From NCBI RefSeq assembly GCF_033344935.1, contig NZ_JAWPMM010000001.1, forward strand, positions 186,001-250,000: a stretch of DNA of 64,000 nucleotides, in the 5' to 3' direction. Below, piece after piece: positions 52,518 to 60,998 of the stretch. This stretch comes from Reichenbachiella sp. Lineage in GTDB: Bacteria > Bacteroidota > Bacteroidia > Cytophagales > Cyclobacteriaceae. The translations under genes and the position numbers were made by a program. Below the pieces are notes generated by a model. It was not told the origin of the DNA. It worked only from the letters and a program-made list of their open reading frames with translations, and did not search any database. Every line of letters begins with the position of its first letter. Positions within the stretch are counted from its first letter, which is position 1.

Positions 52518-53330
52518 ATGACTCTTGAAGATTTAATGCCTAAAGTTCTTGATTTGATTTTTGCTTATGGTCCAAAACTAGTTGGTGCTATACTCGTCCT
52601 CATTGTTGGATTCTGGGTAGTCAAAGCTTTGTCCAATGGGTTCAAAAAACTGCTAAACGCCCGAGATATTGATGCCTCACTCAAACCTTTCTTAGTCAGC
52701 CTGGTTTCAATGCTGCTCAAGGTGATCTTAGTTATTTCTGTTTTGACTACGATGGGTATAGAAATGACCTCGCTAGTCGCCATATTAGGTGCTGCAGGAT
52801 TGGCCATTGGTATGGCTTTATCGGGAACTCTTCAAAACTTTGCTGGTGGCGTAATGATATTACTATTTAAACCATTCAAGGTTGGCGATGTGATAGAAGC
52901 TCAAGGTTACCTAGGATCAGTCAAAGCCATTCATATTTTCAATACCATTGTGAAAACCGGCGATAATAAAACCATCATCATACCTAATGGCGGCTTGTCC
53001 ACTAGCAGCATGACCAACTATACTACTGAACCCACCCGAAGGGTAGATTGGACCTTTGGGATCGGGTACGGAGATGACGTAGATAAAGCAAGGGCGGTTA
53101 TCAAACGATTGGCTGACGAAGATGAAAGAATTCACAAAGATCCGGAGGTGTTTATAGCGGTATCTGCGCTTGCAGACAGTTCAGTCAATTTTACGGTACG
53201 CGCTTGGGTAGATACGGCCAACTACTGGCCCGTTCATTTCGATATGAACGAAAAAATCTATAAGACTTTCGCCAAAGAAGGCCTCAACATTCCTTTCCCA
53301 CAGATGGATGTGCATGTACATAAAGACTGA
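52518..53330 (+). CDS. Small-conductance mechanosensitive channel, MscS family
   Basis: A protein of 270 residues with three N-terminal membrane helices. The pore helix TM3 has the glycine/alanine pattern GAAGLAIGMALSGTLQNFAGGVMIL, followed by the MscS beta domain (KPFKVGDVIEAQGYLGSVKAIHIFNT) and IIPNGGLSTSSMTNYT. Length and pattern match short MscS/YnaI-type channels. It opens under membrane tension during osmotic downshock. It lies 5 bases upstream of the VOC gene. Confidence 0.93.
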   Translation: MTLEDLMPKVLDLIFAYGPKLVGAILVLIVGFWVVKALSNGFKKLLNARDIDASLKPFLVSLVSMLLKVILVISVLTTMGIEMTSLVAILGAAGLAIGMALSGTLQNFAGGVMILLFKPFKVGDVIEAQGYLGSVKAIHIFNTIVKTGDNKTIIIPNGGLSTSSMTNYTTEPTRRVDWTFGIGYGDDVDKARAVIKRLADEDERIHKDPEVFIAVSALADSSVNFTVRAWVDTANYWPVHFDMNEKIYKTFAKEGLNIPFPQMDVHVHKD

Positions 53331-53335
53331 AGAAA

Positions 53336-53749
53336 ATGAATTCCTTTCACTATGCATTCAAAGTCAAAGACATTGAGTCTACAAGAAAGTTCTATGTTGA
53401 TATTTTAGGCTGCGAAGAAGGGCGATCTACAGAGACCTGGATTGATTTCAACTTTTTTGGCCACCAGCTATCCGCTCATCTAAGTGATGATATTCCTCCG
53501 CTTGATTACTGTGGAAAAGTAGATGGAATCAATGTGCCCATTCCTCACTTTGGATGTTTGCTAAGTCCAGCAGATTTTCAAAAAGTAAGACAGCAATTGG
53601 AAGCAGCACAAGTTGAATTTCTGGTCAAACCTCAAGAAAGATACAAAGGACAAACTGGCGAACAACACACCATGTTTGTTTTTGATTTGAGTGGGAATCC
53701 ACTAGAGTTTAAATCATTCAAGGATGACAATGAAGTTTTTTCCTCCTGA
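53336..53749 (+). CDS. VOC superfamily (glyoxalase/dioxygenase fold) protein
   Basis: A protein of 137 residues with the beta-alpha-beta-beta-beta module of the vicinal oxygen chelate fold: FHYAFKVKDIESTRKFYVDILGCEEG at the start and MFVFDLSGNPLEFKSF at the end, where the Glu is a usual metal ligand. A late His in GEQHTMFVFD is also placed correctly. The substrate is unknown. It shares a transcript with the MscS gene. Confidence 0.83.
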   Translation: MNSFHYAFKVKDIESTRKFYVDILGCEEGRSTETWIDFNFFGHQLSAHLSDDIPPLDYCGKVDGINVPIPHFGCLLSPADFQKVRQQLEAAQVEFLVKPQERYKGQTGEQHTMFVFDLSGNPLEFKSFKDDNEVFSS

Positions 53750-53770
53750 ATAAGAAGAGCCAAAATGAAG

Positions 53771-53904
53771 AAAGAGGCTGTCTTAAAAGTCAAACAAACT
53801 GTCAGGCTGAGGTTCTCGAAACCTTGCTGCTATACGCAGACAGACATTTCGAGGTAGCTCAATGTGACAGGTTGGATAAACTGGATTTTTAAGACAGCCT
53901 CTTT
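53771..53904. repeat. Dispersed palindromic element, copy C, inside a terminator-like inverted repeat
   Basis: The core (53800-53869) is close to copy A: TGTCAGGCTGAGGTTCTCGAA, TTGCTG, AGACATTTCGAGG, CTCAATGTGACA. It lies in the loop of a perfect 18-bp stem, AAAGAGGCTGTCTTAAAA / TTTTAAGACAGCCTCTTT, followed by T. It separates two convergent genes and probably terminates both. Confidence 0.75.
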
Positions 53905-53910
53905 TTCACA

Positions 53911-56900
53911 TCAATGCCCAGCTCTACAAGAACAACCTGTGTCACTCGCGCCATGCCAGTCAAATGCTGGCGCATATCCCGTTTGCTCCCAATAAAATTT
54001 GCCTCTTGGTTTATTGTAATTGCCAATTTCATTCATGGTAGTGGCGTCATACAGACGACCGTTGATCATAGTGTATACCACAGAGTTTGAGTTTTGAATA
54101 TCTTCCAAAGGATTCTTATCCAATACAATCAAATCGGCCAACTTACCCTCTTCAATCGAACCAATCTGATCATCCATTCCGATGTAATTGGCTCCGTTCA
54201 AAGTGGCCGATCTGATGGCTTCTAGCGGTGTCATTCCACCGTGAGCCAATTCCCAAAGCTCCCAGTGAGCACCTAACCCTTGCAGCTGGCCATGCGCTCC
54301 GAGGTTCACTTTTACGCCTACATCTGTCAGCTTCTTACAGCTTTGAGAGGCGAGAATATGTCCGTTATCATACTCTTTCATAGGAATCATGGTTCTGTGC
54401 CTCGACCTGGAATCAATGATGCTCCTCGGTGTGAAATTCAACAGCTTTTCATCTTCCCAAACATTGGTAGTCTGATACCAATAATATTCACCACTTACAG
54501 ATCCATAGCTCACCAACAAGGTTGGTGTGTATCCTGTCTTACTCGCTTTCCAAAGTTGGATCACATCATTGTGCAATTCGCCAACAGGTAAATTGTGCTC
54601 TACGCCTGTGTGTCCATCTAAGATCATCGTGAGATTATGAAAGAAGTTAGAGCCACCTTCAGGTACAACCTCCACTTGCTGCTCATGTGCTGCTTGAATG
54701 ACTTGCTGACGCTGGTCTCTTCTTGGCTGATTATAACTTTTTACAGAAAACGCACCAAAAGCTTTGGTCCGAGTGATTGCTGATCGTGCATCATCCAAAC
54801 TATTTACCAGAGCTTTGAAATCACCATCTGCTCCATAAAGAATCACTCCGGTAGAGAATATTCTCGGTCCCACCATAGCCCCTGTCTTTACCATTTCAGA
54901 TTGAGAGAAAACCATTTCTGTATTGGAAGAAGGGTCATGCGTAGTGGTCACACCGTAAGCCAAATTCGTATGATACTGCCAGTGCTGCTGTGGACTGAGC
55001 CCATATCTGAAGGCCCCTAAGTGAGCATGCACATCGACTAGACCTGGCATAATAGTTTTGCCTGCGGCGTCTATCACTTTAGCATCAGAAGGAACTTCAA
55101 CGTTCGCTCCTACCGCGATGATTTTGTTAGACTCAACCACTACCGTGCCACTTTCAATCACTTGATCACCATTCATGGTAATGATTCTGGCATTGGTAAA
55201 CGCCACTTTGCCCTGAGGTTTGTCAATAGGTAATTGAAGATCAATTTTAATACCTACTGAATCCATAGGTGGAATACTGTCTGGCGCACCCTCCACAAAC
55301 AAGAATCTATCGTTGATTGCGTTGCTAAAGTATTCATCCCCTAGCGTCCAGTTCAACCTTTTTGAATCGTTTGACCATTGGATATTGATTCCAGCGTCTT
55401 TAGCCACCTGAGCCACAGGTACGTTGGTAGACTTTCCGTCGAGCGTAATAGTTTTTCCTGCCAAAGGCATAGCTGCGATATACACCTTGTACAGGTTTGA
55501 AAAAGCTACCCATTTCTCATCTGGACTCGGGATGATCCGTTGTCCATATTTCGATTTTACAATTTCTCTTACATCAGTTCCATCCAATTTCGATGACTTT
55601 AAGGTTTTTTCGAGTGAGCCAAATAGATAACCACCCGTTTGGTAATAAATGCGATCACCCGCTTGATTGAAAGTTGGATAGGCGCCCTCGTCTGTGATTT
55701 TAGTAGCTGTGGTTGGTGTTCTTTTTGAAGTGCTAACCTTCAAGAGGTACAACCCAGGTTCTTTGGTATTCACATAGCCTTGATGCCCGTTGCCTCCTTC
55801 TTTTCTATAGACAATCGTGTTGATGTCATTAGGATGAAAAGCGGGCTCCCGATAAATGGCTTTCTCGGTAGTCAGCTTTACAGGCTTCGATTTTGAAGAA
55901 GTCATTTCCAGTCGATGGATCGCTCCCATGTTGTCATCATTCCATGTCACATAGGTCAGATATTTTCCATCACGTGAATAAGCGGGTTCGAACTCCAAGT
56001 CTGTACCAGAAGTCAATCTGCCAGGTGTGCCGCTGGGCAAACTCTTTTTCCATAAATAGCCTGCTGCATTAAACACCAAAGTTTTGCCATCAGGAGAAGT
56101 CACGGCCTGACGAATGGCCTTTGCCGTGAATTGATCAGGAGCTGCATCATTTTTGAACTTCAGTGCATCCACGACCTTGTGTGTAGCGGTAGCTTCGAAT
56201 GGAATCGTAGTAACTTCCATAGAAGCCACATTGATTTTTCTGATTTTGCCTTTAGACCAAACCACAATGTGCTGGTCGTCTGGCGTCCAATTGAAACCAA
56301 CAAATGGACCGAAAATGGCCCATGCCTCTTGCTGATCTTTAGTCAAATCATCATAAATCGGCCATTCGGCACCAGACTTGAGATCATGCAAATAGAGCAC
56401 GGTCTTTTCTCTTACACGACGAACGAAAGCCAGTTTATCCCCTTTGTGTGAGGTAACCGGACGAATTGCACCGCCAGCTCCTCCGGTGACTCTTTCTGTT
56501 TTTCCTTTCTCCAGATCATATCTTTTGATGGCGTAGATCTGACTGTTTGGATCTTTGTTGTATTGAAAATAGCCACCTGGATACATGTCTTCGCTATAGT
56601 AGACATATTTACCATCTGAAGACGCCCAAGGCTCTCCAATATCTTGCTGATCGTTCTTCTTTTCTACCAGTTGAATGCCAGCACCACCTGATTTGTGATA
56701 CATCCAGATTTCGCCAGCACCAGCCGAACGCTGAGAAGTAAAGTGTTTTCTAGCATACAAATAATTGCCATCGGCAGACCAGATTGCATTATTCAATAAC
56801 CTAAAATCTTCCTTGGTTACTTGTTTGGCGTCAGACCCGTCGACGTTCATGACCCAGATATTGTCTCCTCCACCGGCATCACTAGTAAAACTGATTTGCT

Positions 56901-57192
56901 TGCCATCAGGGCTAAATCTCGGCTGTACTTCGAAGGCATGGCCTTCTCGAATCACAGTTGCTTTTCCTCCGGTGATTGGCAGCGTATATATATCTCCCAG
57001 CAAGTCAAAAACCAGAAGCGATCCATTAGGGCTCACATCCACACTCATCCAGGTGCCTTCATCTGTGGTTATTGTTGTTTCTTGAAAGGGTAAGGTCGGC
57101 TCCGACACTTTCCATTCCTTTTCGTCTTTTTCCTGTGCTTTGATTCCAAATAGGACACCAAAGACGATTAGCGCTGTCAATAGTTTATTCAT
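53911..57192 (-). CDS. TolB-like propeller fused to amidohydrolase
   Basis: A protein of 1,093 residues from ATG 57192 (the frame extends to a TTG) with signal peptide MNKLLTALIVFGVLFGIKA. Residues about 30-640 are TolB/PD40 propeller blades (VQPRFSPDGKQISFTSDAGG, TWNDDNMGAIHRL and others). About 660-1075 form a metal-dependent amidohydrolase: VDVHAHLG (HxH), GHTGVEHNLP (His), NLGAHGQLQGLG (His) and NPLEDI near the end. Proteins of this fused type are common in Bacteroidota and are annotated as peptidase-like or imidazolonepropionase-like; substrates are mostly unknown. The tail GASDTGCSCRAGH is an odd cysteine/histidine end. Periplasmic location is expected. Confidence 0.87.
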   Translation of the reverse strand: MNKLLTALIVFGVLFGIKAQEKDEKEWKVSEPTLPFQETTITTDEGTWMSVDVSPNGSLLVFDLLGDIYTLPITGGKATVIREGHAFEVQPRFSPDGKQISFTSDAGGGDNIWVMNVDGSDAKQVTKEDFRLLNNAIWSADGNYLYARKHFTSQRSAGAGEIWMYHKSGGAGIQLVEKKNDQQDIGEPWASSDGKYVYYSEDMYPGGYFQYNKDPNSQIYAIKRYDLEKGKTERVTGGAGGAIRPVTSHKGDKLAFVRRVREKTVLYLHDLKSGAEWPIYDDLTKDQQEAWAIFGPFVGFNWTPDDQHIVVWSKGKIRKINVASMEVTTIPFEATATHKVVDALKFKNDAAPDQFTAKAIRQAVTSPDGKTLVFNAAGYLWKKSLPSGTPGRLTSGTDLEFEPAYSRDGKYLTYVTWNDDNMGAIHRLEMTSSKSKPVKLTTEKAIYREPAFHPNDINTIVYRKEGGNGHQGYVNTKEPGLYLLKVSTSKRTPTTATKITDEGAYPTFNQAGDRIYYQTGGYLFGSLEKTLKSSKLDGTDVREIVKSKYGQRIIPSPDEKWVAFSNLYKVYIAAMPLAGKTITLDGKSTNVPVAQVAKDAGINIQWSNDSKRLNWTLGDEYFSNAINDRFLFVEGAPDSIPPMDSVGIKIDLQLPIDKPQGKVAFTNARIITMNGDQVIESGTVVVESNKIIAVGANVEVPSDAKVIDAAGKTIMPGLVDVHAHLGAFRYGLSPQQHWQYHTNLAYGVTTTHDPSSNTEMVFSQSEMVKTGAMVGPRIFSTGVILYGADGDFKALVNSLDDARSAITRTKAFGAFSVKSYNQPRRDQRQQVIQAAHEQQVEVVPEGGSNFFHNLTMILDGHTGVEHNLPVGELHNDVIQLWKASKTGYTPTLLVSYGSVSGEYYWYQTTNVWEDEKLLNFTPRSIIDSRSRHRTMIPMKEYDNGHILASQSCKKLTDVGVKVNLGAHGQLQGLGAHWELWELAHGGMTPLEAIRSATLNGANYIGMDDQIGSIEEGKLADLIVLDKNPLEDIQNSNSVVYTMINGRLYDATTMNEIGNYNKPRGKFYWEQTGYAPAFDWHGASDTGCSCRAGH

Positions 57193-57255
57193 GGTCAATT
57201 ATTTGTTGTCTAAAATCATTCAATAATCAATTATCTTTTTCCTCTATACAGTAGA

Positions 57256-57291
57256 AAAAAAGGCTGACCAAAAATACTCAGTCAGCCTTTT
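57256..57291 (-). terminator. Terminator after the M61 peptidase gene
   Basis: AAAGGCTGAC and GTCAGCCTTT form a perfect 10-bp stem. On the minus strand it is followed by TTTTTTT. It lies 18 bases after the stop of the M61 gene. Confidence 0.8.
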
Positions 57292-57308
57292 CTATTTTAA
57301 TTTGTCAA

Positions 57309-58856
57309 TTACATATTGGTAAGCCATGCTTTACGCAAGGCCAATTGTTTTTCAGAAGCCTCTTCATCTACCTCAAATACAAACTTCTCCATTTTGGCTT
57401 CTTCTCCTTCACCTACTGTTCTTTCTGCAGCATAAGAAATACCTACTTTAGCATAAAATTCAGCTAGCGGCAATGACTCATCATTTTTTATATACTTTTC
57501 AAAAAAGTCCGCTACTTCTGGGTAAGTCATATCCACAAAAATGTTGAAGAACTCATCTTCGGGAAAGGCTTTCTCCGGACCATACTTTTTCGATAATTCG
57601 TTGACCACTTCTCGCATCCCTCGTTTGCCTTCTGATTTTTCGAGTAGCAGAATATCCAATAGGTTAATGATAACTGCTCCCTTGTAGTAGACATTACCAT
57701 AGTTTTTTCTACCAGATTCCATAAAGGAGGTTTCAGCAATTTTTGTTAAGCTATAGTCAGCATCAAAATAGTAATCATTCACTCTCAACTTGTAATTCAG
57801 TTGACCCAAAAGTTCTTCCAGTGTCATTAATCCACCTCTCACTTGCATCATGTCTGATGCCCATTCGGTAGTGGATTCATATAGCCAGAGATGCGCAGAT
57901 GGCGTAGGTGTCACAAAGTTGAATTGCTGGATGATCTCACTATGAATATTGAGTGGAGTGATAATATGAAAAAATTCGTGCGCAGCCGTACTTGTAATTT
58001 TTGGGCCGCCATCCACTGCGTAATCGTCTTCTACATAGACGTATTCTGAGCTGTACGAATGCTCCCAAGCACCCGCGTTGAAATCTTCAAAATGGAATAA
58101 GAAAGTATATCTATCAACTGGAAATTCCACCACAAATTTGTTGGCCGCCTCAAGCATGGCACTCATGCTTTCCAAAAGATCTGCTGATTTAATCTTGTCC
58201 GTTTTGCTATAGGTATATAGTTCTACCTTAGTGCCGTTGAAATCTGCACTCGCTTCTGATAACCTGCCCAGCAAGATGGGGGAATCCACCGCATGGTCAA
58301 AGTTTTTTGCGGCATACGCGCCTTGCTCGTTTTTAGAAAGCGCCGTCCCTATTTTCCAATCGTCCGGATAGGCGAGCGAAATCGACAATGGCTCTCCCTG
58401 CATGCCTTGTGGATAACCAATCACACAATGGGCATTGAATAACACGTGGTCGTCCTCCATAGACGTGCCACACATTTTGTACATCTCCATTTCTTCCACT
58501 GGGGTGTCCCACGTTTCAGCTACGCGATACTCGATTTTATCAATCTTCTTAGGAGTTGTAAGTATCCATTGGTTTTCACCTTTCTTTTTCGTCGCAATTT
58601 CATTTCCTTTTTTATCAAAGGCTTTAAAACCTCTGACAAAGCGACCAATATTCATCGTCTGGTAAGTACCGGGGGCGGTAGCAGCAAATTGATAAATATT
58701 GTTTTCATCCGAAAGCCCTTTTACATCCAGCGTGACTTTAAACTCGTCATTGCTTCGATCATTTAAGTTGATACTGTAATTGAGACTCGTTTTTTGACCG
58801 CAGGAAATGAGAATCACTCCTGCAATCATCCAGCTTGTAATAAATAGTTTTTTCAT
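57309..58856 (-). CDS. M61 family (glycyl aminopeptidase-like) lipoprotein peptidase
   Basis: A protein of 515 residues from ATG 58856, with lipoprotein signal MKKLFITSWMIAGVILISC. The N-terminal half is a beta domain. The catalytic part has HEFFH near residue 290 (in STAAHEFFHIITPLNIHSE) and a downstream Glu in LYESTTEWASDMM, as in M61 gluzincins. It lacks the C-terminal PDZ domain found in many M61 members. It would trim peptides with N-terminal Gly or Ala at the envelope (family knowledge). The gene is monocistronic. Confidence 0.87.
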   Translation of the reverse strand: MKKLFITSWMIAGVILISCGQKTSLNYSINLNDRSNDEFKVTLDVKGLSDENNIYQFAATAPGTYQTMNIGRFVRGFKAFDKKGNEIATKKKGENQWILTTPKKIDKIEYRVAETWDTPVEEMEMYKMCGTSMEDDHVLFNAHCVIGYPQGMQGEPLSISLAYPDDWKIGTALSKNEQGAYAAKNFDHAVDSPILLGRLSEASADFNGTKVELYTYSKTDKIKSADLLESMSAMLEAANKFVVEFPVDRYTFLFHFEDFNAGAWEHSYSSEYVYVEDDYAVDGGPKITSTAAHEFFHIITPLNIHSEIIQQFNFVTPTPSAHLWLYESTTEWASDMMQVRGGLMTLEELLGQLNYKLRVNDYYFDADYSLTKIAETSFMESGRKNYGNVYYKGAVIINLLDILLLEKSEGKRGMREVVNELSKKYGPEKAFPEDEFFNIFVDMTYPEVADFFEKYIKNDESLPLAEFYAKVGISYAAERTVGEGEEAKMEKFVFEVDEEASEKQLALRKAWLTNM

Positions 58857-58950
58857 TATATGAGTTTTTTGACTTTGAAAAGGCAATATAACCTTTGAGT
58901 CTATAAGATTGAATAGGTTTGTGATAAACGGAATAGCTTAAATTCGCGAC

Positions 58951-59730
58951 ATGCGATCGATTAGTATTTTAGGGTGTGGTTGGTTGGGACTTCCACTAGG
59001 CAGGCACTTAGCCCAAGCGGGCTATCAGGTTCAAGGATCTACAACCCTTGAAGACAAATTGCCTTTACTAGAAAAGGCTGGCATAAAGCCCTTCCTGTTG
59101 AGCCTTAACCCAGAGGTTGAAGGGGAATCAGCCGAGTTTTTCGATGCGGACATATTGCTCATCAATTTGCCCCCAAGAAATAGAAACGGTGAAGAGCATT
59201 TTCATGAAAACCAGCTCAAGTCTATTCTCAAAAACAACCGGTCAAAGCAGGTCATTTTTATTAGTTCTACGGCTGTATATCCTTCGAACAATAAGACCGT
59301 ATTTGAAGTCGATGCGGATTCTTCGTGTGTCACTCGCGGGGGTATCCCTCTGCTAAAAATGGAACAGCTATTTACAAAAAACTCGGCCATTGACACAACA
59401 GTAATCCGTTTTGGGGGACTATACGGACCAGATAGACATCCCGGAAGATTCTTGGCCGGAAAGAAAAATTTGGCGGGTGCAAACAACCCAGTAAATATGA
59501 TTCATCTCGAAGATTGCATCGGGGTGATCCAGACCATCATTAAACAAAACCATTGGGGAGAAATTTTCAATGCATGTACTCCTTCTGAGGAGACCAGACA
59601 ATCCTTCTATGAAAAAGCTGCTGAGGAATTGGGCATTGAAGCTCCTACCTTTTCCGACGAATCTGCGCCCTTTAAAAAAGTGAGTTCGAAAAAGTTGGAG
59701 AAGGAGACGGAATATAGGTTTAAACACTAA
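58951..59730 (+). CDS. NAD-dependent epimerase/dehydratase-like SDR (YeeZ type)
   Basis: A protein of 259 residues starting MRSISILGCGWLGLPLGRHLAQ, with the dinucleotide-binding GCGWLG of the YeeZ-type extended SDR group. Further landmarks are VIFISSTAVYPSNN, VIRFGGLYGPDRHPGRFLAG and MIHLEDCIGVI. The usual YxxxK is not clear, as in other YeeZ relatives. The substrate is unknown. A -7-like TAGGTTTG at 58914-58921 may be its promoter. It is convergent with the msrB gene at a distance of one base. Confidence 0.83.
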   Translation: MRSISILGCGWLGLPLGRHLAQAGYQVQGSTTLEDKLPLLEKAGIKPFLLSLNPEVEGESAEFFDADILLINLPPRNRNGEEHFHENQLKSILKNNRSKQVIFISSTAVYPSNNKTVFEVDADSSCVTRGGIPLLKMEQLFTKNSAIDTTVIRFGGLYGPDRHPGRFLAGKKNLAGANNPVNMIHLEDCIGVIQTIIKQNHWGEIFNACTPSEETRQSFYEKAAEELGIEAPTFSDESAPFKKVSSKKLEKETEYRFKH

Positions 59731-60213
59731 CTAATCTTCCTTAAAAATCATACTCGCGGAATTGATACAATAGCGCAAGCCAGTAGGCTTTGGGCCGTCT
59801 TCAAATACATGACCTAGATGGCCCTCGCATTTAGCACAAATCACCTCGGTACGCACCATCCCATATTTATAATCTGCCAAATCCAGCAAACTGGTATCTG
59901 TAGCATAAGTGTAAAAACTTGGCCAGCCACTGCCGGATTCAAACTTAGTTTTAGATTCGAACAAGGGATTGCCACATCCGGCGCAGTAAAACATTCCCTC
60001 ACGTTTTTCTTTATTTAGCTCACCTGTCCAAGGCCTTTCCGTTCCTTTTTCTCTAAGGACATTATATTGCATAGGCGTCAATTCTGCCTTCCATTCGGTT
60101 TCCGTTTTGATCACTTTTTGTTTGATGGATGAGGTGGATTTATTCTGATCTTGTCCTTGTGTTTGACAAGCAGTCACAAATAAAATAGCTAATACTGAAA
60201 TAAATAGTTTCAT
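59731..60213 (-). CDS. msrB: Peptide-methionine (R)-S-oxide reductase, lipoprotein form
   Basis: A protein of 160 residues from ATG 60213 (an ATG at 60246 is also in frame) with lipoprotein signal [16 protein letters not shown]. MsrB landmarks are the zinc-binding CAGC and CAKC pairs, SGSGWPSF, the catalytic GLRYCINS and the [10 protein letters not shown] loop. It reduces methionine-R-sulfoxide in proteins. The signal suggests it acts on envelope proteins rather than in the cytosol. The partner MsrA is not in this window. Confidence 0.95.
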   Translation of the reverse strand: MKLFISVLAILFVTACQTQGQDQNKSTSSIKQKVIKTETEWKAELTPMQYNVLREKGTERPWTGELNKEKREGMFYCAGCGNPLFESKTKFESGSGWPSFYTYATDTSLLDLADYKYGMVRTEVICAKCEGHLGHVFEDGPKPTGLRYCINSASMIFKED

Positions 60214-60273
60214 AATGATTCTTTTCCCTTTTGGTAGGTACAACATAAATTTAACCCAATAAATTCAGATGTT

Positions 60274-60954
60274 ATGTTAAAACCAATCTTTGCCCTTTTG
60301 ATCTTCCTTTGGGCTTGTGAGCCAAAAGAAAAATCAACAAAAGAAGAAGTCAGTGAAAGTTCTCCTGTCGAAACCGAATCCATCATTTTACGCTTTAATG
60401 TCAATGAAGAATTGGCAGGGTCCGCTTACCGCGAAAAGGCTACGGGTTACTTGATGGTGTTGGATGGAGACAGTACTTTATTTTTTCCAGCTTTTACCAA
60501 AAGCAAAAAGGAGGGACGAGTCAACTTGATCCTGGGCCTTCACCCGTCATTAACCTATCATGAACAAATGAAGCATCTTAAAACCATTTTGCCATATGCG
60601 TCTAAGGATTACAACTTTGATTCATTGTCTGGTGTGTTTGTGGGTCGCTTGGTGCAAACCGGTGATCTCGCCATACAGGTCACAAATGAATATCTGAATG
60701 ATTTTGGTGGTTATACTTCTACAGCTACATCTGAATATGACACCATTGCTAGCTTCTTGGCTGCTTCACAACTCGGACGTGATTTTGATCAAATCTTTGC
60801 TCCTTATGACATGGCAGTTACAGGTACTTCCGTTGAAAAGGTGTTTTATACTGAATTGTACGAGTCCATAAAAATCGATTCTGCACTCCACAGCCAATGG
60901 CCGGAAAAAATATTAGATGCTATGGTTTGGGTTAGGATAGGGAAGAAGGAATAA
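60274..60954 (+). CDS. Lipoprotein of unknown function
   Basis: A protein of 226 residues with lipoprotein signal MLKPIFALLIFLWAC. The body (SIILRFNVNEELAGSAYREK to AMVWVRIGKKE) has no motif I recognise. It lies between divergent msrB and the convergent M1 fusion gene. Confidence 0.6.
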   Translation: MLKPIFALLIFLWACEPKEKSTKEEVSESSPVETESIILRFNVNEELAGSAYREKATGYLMVLDGDSTLFFPAFTKSKKEGRVNLILGLHPSLTYHEQMKHLKTILPYASKDYNFDSLSGVFVGRLVQTGDLAIQVTNEYLNDFGGYTSTATSEYDTIASFLAASQLGRDFDQIFAPYDMAVTGTSVEKVFYTELYESIKIDSALHSQWPEKILDAMVWVRIGKKE

Positions 60955-60962
60955 AATAAAAA

Positions 60963-60992
60963 AAAGCCCAGCTTACGCCAGGCCTTCCATAT
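60963..60992 (-). terminator. Terminator after the M1 fusion gene
   Basis: On the minus strand AAGGCCTGGC and GCTGGGCTT pair with one bulge and wobble pairs, followed by TTTTTTT. It lies 7 bases after the M1 stop. The stem is imperfect. Confidence 0.5.
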
Positions 60993-60998
60993 TTCACC

